Below are positions 12,300-23,375 of a stretch of 64,000 bases of DNA, one piece after another. The notes beneath the pieces were generated by a model. That model searched no databases. It was not told the DNA's origin and worked only from the letters and a program-made list of their open reading frames with translations. The position numbers were made by a program, and so were the translations under genes. Each line of letters starts with the position of its first letter. Within the stretch, counting starts at the first letter, position 1. The DNA comes from Petrosia ficiformis (taxonomy: Eukaryota > Porifera > Demospongiae > Haplosclerida > Petrosiidae): assembly GCA_947044365.1 (NCBI GenBank), contig OX345636.1, forward strand, positions 11,985,809 through 12,049,808. The letters are read 5' to 3'.

Positions 12300-12534
12300 A
12301 AGAGTATCTCTTTGTGGTTGAATCCACAAATGGTTCCCGCTCGTAGTTACATGGTCAACAAAGTTGTTAGCTTTAGTTGCGGGTAATTCACTGAACTCCA
12401 CGGGATCCCCAATTAGGCCAGGATACATTAGGAAACTCCATGAAGACGTGAGATTAATATGCAGATACCCTAGTATTAACCACCAACATATCAAACACAA
12501 ACACCTGTTCCAGTGACACGACATTTTAGTCTAG

Positions 12535-12609
12535 TAGTCTCGCGTAGCCAGCCCCTCCCACTCTGACGAAGTCTTCGTCAGAGTGGGAGGGGCTGGATAT
12601 GCGAGACTA
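12535..12609. mobile_element. Perfect-arm hairpin MITE next to the GT92 copy A start codon
   Basis: The 24-nt arms at 12548-12571 and 12573-12596 are exact complements around one unpaired base, and outer TAGTCTCGC / GCGAGACTA ends extend the stem. The element begins about 10 bp 5' of the ATG of GT92 copy A (12524, minus strand), so it occupies what should be 5' UTR or promoter. Confidence 0.88.
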
Positions 12610-12985
12610 ATTTTTGTCTTGCAAGCTTCTTGCTGCATTCTATGTGGTTCCAATTTGTATATATAATTTATGTTTTGGAAGCCACACCCACCCGGGGGTA
12701 TAATTATAAATGTTTATTTTCAGAGGGGCGATGGGTGGGAAACTCTGGCAGTAGTTGCTTCCTGAGAAAGATCAGAGTTTGATAGTGCCTAGAAAGGTAA
12801 ATTTTATGGTTTCACTCAAAAGCTACAGAATTCAGCTTTCTTCAGCCTCTTGTAACTATAAAAGTAAAATGAATGAATTTTCAGAAAATGGCTCTATTTG
12901 CATTGTATTTGGTGCATGCCATGTTTGGTGGGCTTGGCTTTCGTGGTTTTGTACTTATTGCGATTGTAAAAATAGAAATTTTAGC
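12610..12985 (+). mobile_element. Dispersed element M1, copy 1
   Basis: It aligns with the reverse complement of 19631-20142 and of 32848-33030. Shared blocks are CTTCTTGCTGCAT, GAAGCCACACCCACCCGGGG, GATCAGAGTTTGATAGTG, CAGCTTTCTTCAGCCTCTTG and CATTGTATTTGGTGCATGCC. No protein-coding signal was seen. It stops close to the left breakpoint of the segmental duplication. Confidence 0.75.
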
Positions 12986-13277
12986 TACATTTCCTCAAGT
13001 TATTGAGTACATTTGAGTATATCGATTATTGAACATAGTGGAGTAGCTATAAGTTTCAAATTAGCACATCAAGGATCAGTATTATTAACATGTGGTTTCT
13101 TAATAAATATAAAGGTTTCTATTACTGACTACTGCTAGGATTCAGTTTGCAGTAATGACTTGTAATTATTCTCTGTATATAGAGGGAGAAAACAGATGAT
13201 GTGCAGTACTGTGCATGTTCAATAGCTAGCTGTTGTTAGATCTTATGTAAATGTATAGTTGGAGAAGTATTAAGTTG

Positions 13278-13348
13278 AACCCATGTTAGTGTGGACTATC
13301 CACTCTGAGGCAGAGCCAAGGAGTGGCTAGACTACACTTACATGGGTT
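13278..13348. repeat. Hairpin conserved in both duplication copies
   Basis: AACCCATGTTAGTGTGGACT pairs with the right arm AGACTACACTTACATGGGTT, and the loop itself contains CCACTC/GAGTGG pairing. The same hairpin is at about 47852-47923, so it predates the duplication. Confidence 0.75.
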
Positions 13349-14154
13349 TTAGCACATTTAGACTTCTTGCCCATACTTCTGATTTCTGTAAATGCAATCT
13401 TAATGAACTTTCCAACTTTCAACTGTATTCACAATCCAAGTTTATATAATGAAGCCTTCCTGGTTCAAGTTGTTCAGAATAGACTACATCTAGTTCCCAC
13501 AGCTAAAGAATATGTAAACTGTTATATATTACTTTCAAATCCTGTATCTGTATCATATCATTCATCCTTCACTATAAATTTACTTAATCATCATGAGAAC
13601 AACAACATTCTAACAAAAAAGGCTACTGGCTTACTCTAGCACCAGTATGATGTGAAATGGTATAATATAGATTATTGAACAAAGGAGAGTATAACTTTCA
13701 ATATGTGATTTCTTAATAAATGCAATGGTTTCTAAGTTACTAAATTTACACTGGTGGTAGTAAAAGGTCAGATTCATACAGTGAATACAGGTTCTTACAA
13801 ATATAATTTGTATATATTGAGTATACGTTACTGAACATAGTGGAGTATAAGTTTCAATATATGAATAATTCCTAATGCTATAAGGAGGGGATCCAAATAG
13901 TATGGATTCCAGTAAATATGAACAATTATTTTTAATATTATATTTTCCTAATGATAAAATATTGCTATTCTGTTTGTATATTGGAAACCATAAACAATAA
14001 TCTCAGCTGGTATCATATGTTTTAAAACATTATACATTGATTTTGTGGTCTTACAGCTATTTGAATGGGGCTTCACCCTCAGGATCTAAATAGCTGTAAT
14101 TAATTCCGCAAAATCAGTGCCACACTTCACAGATGTAATTATAAATATATATAC

Positions 14155-15217
14155 AAAACATAATGAAGCACCTTTGGTGCGCGGCCTCGCCGCTGTAGCT
14201 TAAGGATAGGTTGCAATTGCAACAATTAAACAAATGAGATGCAAGAGAGAAAGTAACAAGCTTAAATTTGAATTTGTTGCTTATATAAAGTTGAAAGTTG
14301 GTTGAGAAAGATCTTTGTGGCTAGACTGATTTCTGATAATTATAAAAACACATGGAAGATGACTAAGAATGATTCTCCATCAGCTATACTCTTTTGCACA
14401 ATAATAACTATATTATTTACAGTCAAATTACATAATAACTCTTCCAACAAATATTCATTACCTCATTCATTACCAAAATATCTATGCCACAACTCTCAGT
14501 TACTAAAGATAATTATCTTATAATGAATTATACATTGTTACAACTACAATGAGCAAAAACATTGAACTTACAGTTCAAATATATGTAAATTGAAAGTCAA
14601 ACAAAAGTTCAATAATACCTCCACGTTTGATCTCACGTGATCACATTGGGTGTGGCTGAGGGTGGTGGTTATTGCAAGTAAAAATGGCAGAAACTGGAGA
14701 GCTTACAGAGATAGAATGTATGAGTCTGTAACTTGCTAAAACAATGTCTGTGGCAAATCTCTTTTCAATACGATTTTGATAAACTTCTTTCTCTACTCTA
14801 TCAAGTCTTTAAAATCGACGCTTAAAGCATCTGGCTAGGATGTGTAGTGAGTTTAGCATTTTCCATTCTAAGTAACTTTTCATACAGTTTACTTCGTTAT
14901 AAAAACAACAGAGCAATAGAAGACCATGTTTTTGAACAGATCTGAAAGTTTGGCGGCTGTAGGAGCTATGCGTTTGAAGTTATAACTGTTCAAAGTAAAA
15001 AAAAGTTGGGAAGGAATCAATGAATAACTTGCTAAAACAATGTCTGTGGCAAATTTCTTTTCAATACGATTTTGATAAACTTCTTTCTCTACTCTATGAA
15101 GTCTTTAAATCGACGATTAAATAAAAAAAAAGTGGGGACAGAATGAAAGAAAGAATGAATGACAGAATGACAACCAAAGTACTAAAGACTCGCCCACGCG
15201 TAGGCGCGGCGAGCCCA
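14155..15217. mobile_element. Insertion present only in duplication copy 1, with internal direct repeat
   Basis: The paralogous region near 48665-48720 lacks this approximately 1-kb block. Its GC-rich ends (GCGCGGCCTCGCCGC and GCGCGGCGAGCCC) are inverted relatives. Inside, a segment of about 90 bp starting AACTTGCTAAAACAATGTCT is repeated at 14730-14820 and 15026-15115. One short ATG frame (from about 14684) has no recognisable continuation. Exact termini are uncertain. Confidence 0.55.
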
Positions 15218-15306
15218 ATTAATAACTAATATATATGCAATAATTATATATGATTATAATAATTATTATAATTGTTTAATTGTAATTATAATTATATATA
15301 TATATA

Positions 15307-15568
15307 AATAATAAAAAACAATTTCAATAAAAATGAAAGAGATGTCAAAACCCAAAAAGCATACAAGACAAACCACTTCCATATAACCCTACATAAGTAC
15401 AGCATATAAACCTACATAATTACAGCTCTTTTTTATAGTGGTGTAAGTACTTATGTGGAAGTGGTTTGTTTAAGTTTGGGTAATATATTAGCATCCAAAC
15501 CTTGTTGCATGCATTTTGGGTTTTGATATCTCTACATCTTTCATTTTTATTGAAAATGTTTTTTATTA
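15307..15568. mobile_element. Long-arm foldback MITE
   Basis: The left arm includes AAACAATTTCAATAAAAATG, CAAAACCCAAAAAGCAT and ACAAACCACTTCCATATAAC; the right arm carries their complements ending at about 15568. Related copies lie at 48790-49030 and, partly, 25672-25880. It is non-coding. Confidence 0.8.
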
Positions 15569-15879
15569 CCATTGTTTTTTTCAGAATGGCGTAAATATTT
15601 TTTGTAGATTGCAGAAATACTAGTACTGGTGTAAGTTATATTATATCATGAAATCATACAATCATATATTCATTAAAATTTGTTCATCAATGAAGGTCGG
15701 TTATTTCAATTATTTATGCATTCTTTTTCACTTACAGATGATGTCTATTCTCTGTTTCCCTTACAGCACTGTCTGCAGTCCTACAAGAAGTAGTATGTGT
15801 CACTGTGTCAACCATTCAGTACTCCAATGCTTTTCATATTATATAATTGGGGCGAGCCTGAGCGAGCGTACTAGTGAGG

Positions 15880-16544
15880 TAGTGATGGGCGATACTATCG
15901 AAAAGTATCGGAGTAATCGATATATTTCGATATTTTTACGGTATCGATTACTAATCGATTACTGGCAAAAGTATCGATTTTAATAAAATGATTACTTTGC
16001 GCATGCGCAATTAAACTACACGTGTATGTACATGTCAAGTCAAGTATATAATATAGTACTTAACTATCAAAACTGTAAGGCTGATAATCCGCTGAAGGCG
16101 CTGATTAGTTATTATCCACACCCAACTCCATTGTGTTTCTTAAAAGTTATTTTGAGCGACCCATTCTTGAAAAAAAAGAGAATCCTTTGAGGTGGCGGTC
16201 TGACAATCAAAGGTCTTTTCCTTCACTGGTGTCTCTTGTAAAAAAATATTTGTCCATCCCAGCTACCTCTGTGCCATCAGAGAGACTATTTTCAAAGCTG
16301 GTGAAATAACATCTCTGAAAAGGAATAGGCTGAAATCAAAATCAGTGGATATGATGCTTTTTTTGAACAAATTGTAACAGCTATGAAGCTTTTTGTTGTG
16401 TATGACTACATGTGTATTTATTTAGTCCTTTATCATTTACGATTTTGAAAAAGTAATCATTTCAGTAATCGATACCACCGATACTGAGATACTAAGTAAT
16501 CAGTATCGTATCGAATTTAAAAAATCTAGTATCGCCCATCACTA
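15880..16544. mobile_element. Non-autonomous hAT element with 8-bp target duplication
   Basis: The terminal inverted repeats TAGTGATGGGCGATACTA and TAGTATCGCCCATCACTA are flanked on both sides by the identical 8-mer TAGTGAGG (15872-15879 and 16545-16552). Eight-base duplications are the hAT signature. The 665-bp interior keeps only the C-terminal end of a transposase. Confidence 0.92.
16190..16377 (+). pseudogene. hAT transposase C-terminal fragment
   Basis: The frame reads [17 protein letters not shown], then continues after a one-base shift as [19 protein letters not shown]...FLNKL and a stop. The block P-A-T-S-x-P-S-E-R-x-F-S followed by a KRNRL segment is the classic hAT C-terminal dimerisation region. 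Everything N-terminal, including the catalytic DDE residues, is missing, so this is a relic carried by the 665-bp element. Confidence 0.85.
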
Positions 16545-16659
16545 TAGTGAGGTAGCTGAAAGTTTGCATTGTACGTATTCCGTAAATACTTTTAATTCTT
16601 GTATTCCGTAAATATCTTGAGAAAGCCATGTGCTTGCATTGCATTGTTCGTTGAAATTG

Positions 16660-16985
16660 AATAGAGAGCTACTGAACGAGCTGCAGAAACTAAAGAGGAG
16701 AGAGAGGTGAGATTACGTAAGAAAAGAGAGACTGATAGAGGTCATAGTAATAGAGGGAGATAAGCTGAGCAAAGCCTGAGAAGAGAGATTGAAGATTATG
16801 CTGGAGAGACAAGAGCTATGGAGACAGATTATGAAAGGGAAGTAAGGTTGGAGAGACAGAGGGAGATAAGAGATGTGGAGACTGCTGAGCAAAGAGAAAA
16901 AACATTGAAGATTATGTGGGAGAGACAGATAGAGAGAACAGCTATGGAGACTGCTGAGCAAAGTGATCTTCCCGCTAAAGTATTT
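16660..16985 (+). pseudogene. Decayed ETAEQR-type repeat protein fragment
   Basis: The frame contains repeated charged motifs (METDYEREVRLERQREIRD, VETAEQREKTLKIMWERQIE, METAEQSD) with a period of about 25-45 residues and one internal stop near 16760. Similar E-T-x-E-x-R-x-x-R-L repeats occur N-terminal to Helitron-type helicase proteins in invertebrates, as I recall. This fits its position inside the Helentron-like insertion. It ends at 16970-16985 without a domain. Confidence 0.5.
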
Positions 16986-17908
16986 AACATCAGGGTTTTT
17001 CCTACTTACCTTTATTTGTGAAACATCCATCACTATTCCGTGATCTGTGGCGTTTGAATGCTCCTCCATATCTCTTCTGTGCCATCTTCACAGACTTGCA
17101 CGTGTTCATAATGCATGCGCAGTTGCACACACCCTCATCTTACAACCACACATTTTTATGTGTTCTTGCTCTCAGGCTTGCCCCACAATGATTATCATTC
17201 TCTAGTATTATTATACAATGGCTTTAATATTAATAATTATTATAATTTATTCAGAATGTTACTATGCAACAAGCACTTTCTCTTCGCATGCGTAATTAAG
17301 TCCACGTGGCTCAAATATAATTACACTTATGAAAATAGCATCAAATTCGAGATCAAATCTTTGTAATCATTGAGACTCTCTTCTTTCATAGTATCTGAGG
17401 ATATTATCTCGATACTTGTATACCAGAATTTTACTATGAATGCGACTGGAATGATTTGTCTGAATAATATAATAATAATTATGAAGATTTTGCCACTCTG
17501 CAGTTCTCTACCCTAACAACAGTCTTTGGCCACTTGGTAGTCATAAAAACACTAGATATAAGTAGGTATGTGTGTATTAAAACATATCTGTATATATTAC
17601 CAGAGATCACTTGCATGGCCGGCCATATTTTGGTGTAACCCAGAGTTCCATAGTGTATAGTGTAATAGCTGTCCGAAAACTGGTTTGTTCGTGACTCTAC
17701 GCAACGAGAAATTCTGTGTCGAATACAAAACTTAACCCTCAGCTCCGCCTATGCGGAGAGGCTGCTTTATGACGGAGCTAACTGAAGACTGGGACTCAGG
17801 AACTAACTGAAATTTTAATAATAAATTTTAATAATACTAATAAAGTTTAATAATTAACACATCTCGCTGAATCAATTAGCACGCTCGTGCGCATTTTTAA
17901 TTAGAATT

Positions 17909-17960
17909 CATACACATGCAGGTATAACGAGTACGTACCCGTTATACCTGCATGTGTATG
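17909..17960. repeat. Perfect 21-bp-arm palindrome upstream of GT92 copy B
   Basis: CATACACATGCAGGTATAACG (17909-17929) and its exact complement (17940-17960) flank a 10-base loop. The paralogous site at about 49862-49884 carries only the right arm, so the left arm is a new inverted copy. It lies 17 bp before the first ATG used here. Confidence 0.92.
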
Positions 17961-17977
17961 GATTTGATCCTCCGTAT

Positions 17978-20900
17978 ATGAAAATGAGATGTCAGAGCTG
18001 GTGTTGCTGTTTCATGATATGTTGCTTGTTAGCAGTGGGATATTTGTATATTGATCTCACTTTCTCGTGGAGTATCCTTGTGAATCGTGATAAAGCTGAT
18101 ACCTCTGACCATCAAATGATGTGGATTCAACCACAAAGAAATACTCTTGTAAGTTACATTCTCTTAAATAGTAACTCAATTGTTCTTGTCTGGAGCTCAT
18201 TATAGTTTATAAGACATTAACTCTTCGTATATATATATATATATTTGCGTTTGCCTGTTTGTGAACTTGGTGCTGAAGATTTACAGTTGCTAAGTTCTTC
18301 TAGTTGCAAATAAATTATGCTGACCACGAAGAAGACTTATTTATTTCAAAGCAGTACAAAAATCGGAGCTATGTGCCTAACGAAAGTATAAAGACGCTAA
18401 ATGTGGGCTTTGGCACTGACTACTACAGTGCAGTGAGAAACATCTAATTATATTCAATGGTATAATCAATAATAGAGAAACAAGTGTTTGTCAGAACTTT
18501 CTGCTGAGTATGACAGTTTTCTAATTGCTATATTTTCAACACTACATTGTATTGTAGCAAATTATCCAGACATAATATGCTGATATATACGTATATATAA
18601 TATATATATTAATTAATGTTGTTTTGGTTAGGGTATTACGTTTTAGTATTAGTTTTGAAAGGTGGAAGTAGTCTTAGTTTTATTTTTGGTAGCCCAATCA
18701 ATGTTTAGTTTAGTTTTAGTTTTAGTTGTGTTTGAAGATTTCATTTCAGTTTAGTTTTGGTACAATACAATTATCACACTCACTATTCAAATCTTCACAT
18801 GTGTTGCGAGTCTTGACTTTTGCTGGCACATATATGCAAAGGTGTGAACTGTTTCAACAGAAAATTATCAAAATGACATCCCTAAAAATATTTTAGTTCT
18901 AATTTTAGCTCATGCAATACTCATTAGTTATAGGTAGTTATGTATCACTGTAATAACTGAATTGTTGTTTCAATCAATTAGATTAATTACATGGTTACAT
19001 TACATTTCATGTTTTCTCAAATACTCAACATAAACTTTGAAAGAGCACTTGATCTAAGTAGCACTTGTATATAAACATTCAACAGCCTTTTACCATGTAT
19101 AACATAATCTTTGAATGGTTTAAAAATTAACATACACACAGTCCAATAAATTTATAATATGTAAAATCACCTGCATTGGTTTACTGAACTGCTTCAACAA
19201 ACAACTACTGTTTACTATTAACAAAAATTAACAGGAGTTCACATGTTATACATGGTAATATTTGTATGGAAGTGACATATAAACACATTAAATATTATTA
19301 TATATTATATATTATATAAATTGCAATGAAAACAAGAGTTATAATGAAACAATAAAACCAATCAAACTATGTAGGTTTGTCATTCCCACCAAATAGTCCC
19401 CGTTTGATGGGCACTCTTTTTTTTAAGGGGGCAGCGTGGCTTAGTGGTTGGAGCTTCAGCCTCCTGATCAAAAAATCGGTGGTTCAAGTCCAGCTGTGGT
19501 CATGTTGTTTCCCGGAAAGAGAGTGTCTGTCTTTCTGTGGACTTCATTGCCAATCAAACTATGTTGAAATAACCAATCATTATTAACAGTGTAAGTAGGT
19601 ATTTACCACAAAAAAAGAAAATTCTGTGGAGTGGTACTAGGGAGTGGGCGGATGCGACTCCAATCACTTTCAAAATACAATATAATATAATATGAGTAAA
19701 ATTGGATGTAATACCAACCTTCATATCTTGTAATCACCTTTATAGTGTCCTGGAATTGATAAAACATATATAAAATCTCCATTTTTCCAATTAACATAAG
19801 TACAAAACCACGAAAGCCACGCCCACCATACATGGCGTGCACCAAGTACAATGTATTTTGAAAAAGGTTACGAAGCCGTTTTCTGCAAATTCATTTTACT
19901 TTTATAGTTACAAGAGGCTGAAGAAAGCTGAATTCTGTAGCTTTTCACTGAAACCATAAAATTTACCTTTCTAGACACTATCAAACTCCGATCTTTCTAG
20001 TGAAAACATTTAGGCCCAATAATTAAACCCCCGGGTGGGTGTGGCTTCCAAAAGATACAGAATTGAACCAGATTGTATGCAGCAAGAAGCTGGCAAGACT
20101 AGAAACTGATTGGAGTAGCATCCGCCCGCGGAAAAGACTACAACCTTAATTAACCAAATTGATTGCCAGACAAGCTCACTTCTCCTTCCTGGCTAACAAA
20201 GCATGCTTTTGGTAACTATGGCTTTCTTAGAAAGTCTTCCACCTAGCTAAGTGAGTTAAAAGTCACTGATGTTTAAAATGCAGAAGTTACACAGGCTAGT
20301 AAAGAGGTGGGCGTTGCCTGTGTGACTACTATCTCGCCCACGTAGTCTGGTGGCTGAGACATTCTCTTGCTGTGAAACCCAATATCGTGTACCTGGTGGA
20401 ATCCCCAACTTGCGTTGGCGGAAAGAAGCACAGCACCCTTCGAACCCCCATTAACAGGGGGACTCTCCCCTTTGAAATTCCTCCCTTACTCAATATTTAG
20501 GGCAAAGGGTGGCCATTTTCATGGGCTTATTCCTGACACCAATTACAAACATTTGGAGCGCTTTGTAATGCTAGGAACGCACTCCGAACTGCACAGGGGC
20601 CAAATGTCACATATATGTGACATCAGTCCTTTAAGCTTTAGAAGACTGATGTCACATAAGGTGATCCAGTTAACTAAAAAAAAACATCACAACAACAAGC
20701 ACAAATCCACAAAGTTTTAATAGGGGTGTGTCTATAACCGCACATTGTTAGTTCAGCACAATTTTTACAAAATAATATTATTTGCACATTCCCTATCACC
20801 TTGAAGCTGAATCTGTAATATTATTCAGAACATCAACTTTCAGTTTCCTTCCAAGCTTTTACATTGTCTACTGTAATGATGGTTATGCATGCCTGCAACT

Positions 20901-23375
20901 AATGCAGCTAGTGAATGGTCTACAAGCTACTATATAATATTACATGTACATGACTGACACATTAAGTCTTAGTGAAGTATATATACACTGCAAAAATAAA
21001 ATTGTTAAAATAATTAATTTATTAGTTAGTACAGTTGCAAGGAAATTGTATTTTAATTGACTGCATGGTGATATATATGTTATTATAATTCAACAATTCC
21101 AATTTTAATTTCCCTATCTAGATATACAAAGAAGCAGATAAATATTTTAATGAAACTACTTTGGGTTTCCAAACCTACTTTGTACATCTAATATGAGATA
21201 TTAGGCATGATAATTGATTATAATTGGTACATATATATCTTTTACATATTTTAATATAATTAGTAAAATGTAACTATGGCATTAGATGTATGTATCCTGA
21301 ACAAACAACTAATTGTTAAACCTTGCAACTGTACTAACCAATACATTTGTTATTTTAACAATTCTGTTTTTGCAGTGTAGCCAACACATTTGTTGGCAAT
21401 AGGCCTGAACATAATTATATATATCATTGGACATTTTCTTGATAACTAACTTTTCAAGAAAATTAACTGACCTAACCCAAATCCTGGCCTGACCACTCTG
21501 AATAACACTCACTAAGCTAGCTACTAGGGCTATGTATTATAACATCTGCACACTAAACTACATTCACTGTAAAAAACAAAGTTGCTAAACTAACTAATTA
21601 TTGGTTACTACAGTAATATTGTAAATTTAGTTAGTTCAACTTAGTTGGCCCTGCAGGATACATGAGGATGCCAAACTACTTAATTTATGCCGTTAATCAA
21701 CAATTACTATTTGTCTATCAAAGTTTAGACAGTTATAATACTAAACTACAATACATGGTGGGGCCAACAAGCATGCACTATCTGAAGTGATGTGGGAGAG
21801 TGCATGGGATAGTGATTATATTGTCAAAATAGTGGAGTGGCTTCTTACACACAAAGATGTTATCTTATCTTTAAATAAACTACAGATATGCAACTTCCTT
21901 GCAACTGAACTGACCAATAAATTAGTTATTTTAACCATTTTGTTTTATAATTTTATAATAATAATCGTTTTAGGTTCCAAACCTTCTTTGTGCATCTAAT
22001 ACAAGATATTAGACATAATATTTTAATCTGTTGGAACTGTATACTTTACAGATGAAATCACATGTGTATATATAGACTACACTATAGCCCCACAAAATGT
22101 ACTAATTGGAAGCCATGAATTTTACAATTTAGCGGTAATTTAGATTCTTTAAATAACAATAATTGTTATGCACAATATACATCTATAGTATTTATCATAA
22201 TAACAGTATACATGTCATTACATATAATTATAAAATTACTCTAGGTAAGAAAATGTGCTTTCTATTATGACAGAGATGGTAGACCATCTATAGTTTTGAA
22301 CTCTATGAAAGATGATCACAATCGACTTCGTCCTCGACTACAACTAAAGATTGTGTATGACAATAGCATATATTTATGTGTACCAGTAAGAGTATGGTTG
22401 AAAAGTGGTGTTTATAATCCTTACAAACACAATGGCCAAACACGTAAATTTGTAAATTATTTACTGAGAACAATGGGTCCTATTTACTCTGTTTCTCCAG
22501 CTTATGTATCACTGACTACTGATACCAACTGTTTAAGAGGTCTATCAGAAAATATTCCAGTGCTCCCTCATCAATATAAGAAAATGTTACGGTTTGGTGT
22601 GTGTTTACATCAACCAGTTTTCAATATAACAGATCCACAAGTTTTAATTGACTGGATTGCAATACATATTTCACTTGGTGCTGAAATTGTGTTTGTGTAT
22701 CTTGAGAAGAAATTCGTATCAGAGGATATAATAAATCCTTTGAATTCATTTGTAAAGAGTGGTGTACTTGAGTTAATTGACTGGTCTATTGGAATCGATA
22801 CCTTCTTGTATGGACAGACAGCTGTGATAAATGATTGCATATATCGTTCATTACACAGAGTAGAGTATTTAGCAATGTATGATATTGATGAGATTCTTGT
22901 ACCTCGTAAACACATGACCTGGTCTGGAATGATACAGGAAATCAAGGAGACTACAGACATTAATCAGTATGCTTCTTTATCATTCAGTAACTATTATTGG
23001 CATGACAATGGAGTTGCTATTAAAATAGATAATTTTACTGGGTGCCAAAAAATGAAATTGCCGATATACCTAAAGCGAACTGAGGAAATGAAAACAACAT
23101 TACATTACCCACCAAAATTGATAGTTCGTCCATCTGTAGTGCGCTCATGCGGTGTTCATTATATATTGAATTGGAGCAACAATCTATTCCAACAATACTC
23201 AGTTAACGAGAAGATTGCTACCATTCATCATTATCGAAAAGGACATGGGGGACATCCATATAAATCTAGTACTCATAACACAATTATGGAACGTTATGGT
23301 CGGCAAAGCTTGAATGAAATAAAAAAGGTTATGTGTTCAAACTTATCTGATTACAAGGACATTCAAACAGTGTAA
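17978..23375 (+). CDS. GT92 family glycosyltransferase, copy B
   Basis: Two exons: 17978-18148 (57 codons, ATG in the sequence TATATGAAAATG, donor CTT|GTAAGT) and 22245-23375 (acceptor CTCTAG, stop TAA). Both junctions are phase 0, giving 433 residues. Residues 8-22 (CCCFMICCLLAVGYL) form a signal-anchor membrane helix, so the protein should be type II in the Golgi/ER. The catalytic domain begins near AFYYDRDGRPS. It contains FGVCLHQPVFN, the long DWIAIHISLGAEIVFVY strand-helix block, the acidic metal-binding motif YDIDEILVP and a C-terminal RPSVVRSCGVHYIL block. These are the GT92 (formerly DUF23) landmarks; characterised members transfer galactose to glycans. The 4.1-kb intron holds a SINE, an M1 element and a MITE. 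It differs from copy C at about 14 of 359 aligned residues. Confidence 0.9.
19373..19549 (+). mobile_element. tRNA-derived SINE with 15-bp target duplication
   Basis: The duplicated target CCAATCAAACTATGT is at 19358-19372 and 19550-19564. The unoccupied site survives at about 51330-51345 in duplication copy 3. Inside are a pol III A box (TGGCTTAGTGG, 19437-19447) and B box (GGTTCAAGTCC, 19481-19491) with tRNA-like spacing. It is not a functional tRNA gene: no proper acceptor stem closes. Confidence 0.9.
19631..20142 (-). mobile_element. Dispersed element M1, copy 2, with terminal inverted repeats
   Basis: GGGCGGATGCGACTCCAATC (from 19646) pairs with the complement of 20107-20127 with one mismatch. 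The interior is the reverse complement of 12610-12985. The paralogous locus at about 51393 lacks it, which sets the insertion limits. It is non-coding. Confidence 0.85.
20986..21377. mobile_element. MITE with CACTGCAAAAA ends, duplication copy 1 only
   Basis: CACTGCAAAAATAAAATTGT at the left is the inverse of ACAATTCTGTTTTTGCAGTG at the right. Duplication copy 3 has an uninterrupted GAAGTATAGCCAACAC at about 52216, so this is a post-duplication insertion at a TA-rich target. Same family as 9745-10195. Confidence 0.85.

Larger units (their letters stand above)
7287..12524 (-). pseudogene. GT92 family glycosyltransferase, copy A, with in-frame stop
   Basis: Two exons match the two intact GT92 genes in this window. 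Exon 1 (12524-12300) starts at ATG and gives a signal-anchor helix (CLCLICWWLILGYLHINL), ending with QPQRDTL at a GTGAGT donor. Exon 2 (8384-7287, acceptor TTTCAG) carries the catalytic domain with the acidic metal-binding block YDIDEILVPR. Exon 2 has an in-frame TAG at 8273-8271, where the intact copies have a tyrosine codon. A one-base loss near the C-terminus also truncates the last ten residues or so (stop at 7289-7287). The intron is about 3.9 kb. The reading frame is otherwise well kept, so inactivation looks recent. By family knowledge GT92 enzymes are Golgi type II glycosyltransferases (galactosyltransferases where tested). Confidence 0.85.
15848..17205. mobile_element. Helentron-like insertion, duplication copy 1 only
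   Basis: Paralogous sites at about 49310 and 26625 lack this 1.36-kb block. The 5' end TGGGGCGAGCCTGAGCGAGC has a subterminal inverted counterpart GCTCTCAGGCTTGCCCC at 17168-17184. This is followed by a small hairpin (ATGATTATCAT) and a terminal CTAG. Such asymmetric inverted ends with a 3' hairpin are typical of Helentron/Helitron2 elements (established knowledge). A hAT element and a decayed repeat-rich reading frame sit inside. The class call is an inference. Confidence 0.6.
18149..22244 (+). other. Intron of GT92 copy B
   Basis: Apart from the mobile elements listed separately, it is AT-rich and collinear with 50071-53305. One replaced stretch (20325-20637 here against about 51585-51780 there) shows independent insertions. 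The copy 1 version is GC-richer with weak A-box/B-box-like words, possibly a decayed SINE. Confidence 0.6.

Noticed and set aside
13367..13639. 90-codon plus-strand frame near the left end of duplication copy 1
   Set aside because: The paralogous region at 47965-48174 has frame-changing indels in the same stretch, so no selection on the protein is evident.
19434..19505. Candidate tRNA gene
   Set aside because: A and B boxes are present, but no acceptor stem or anticodon loop folds, and the piece lies inside a SINE with target duplications.
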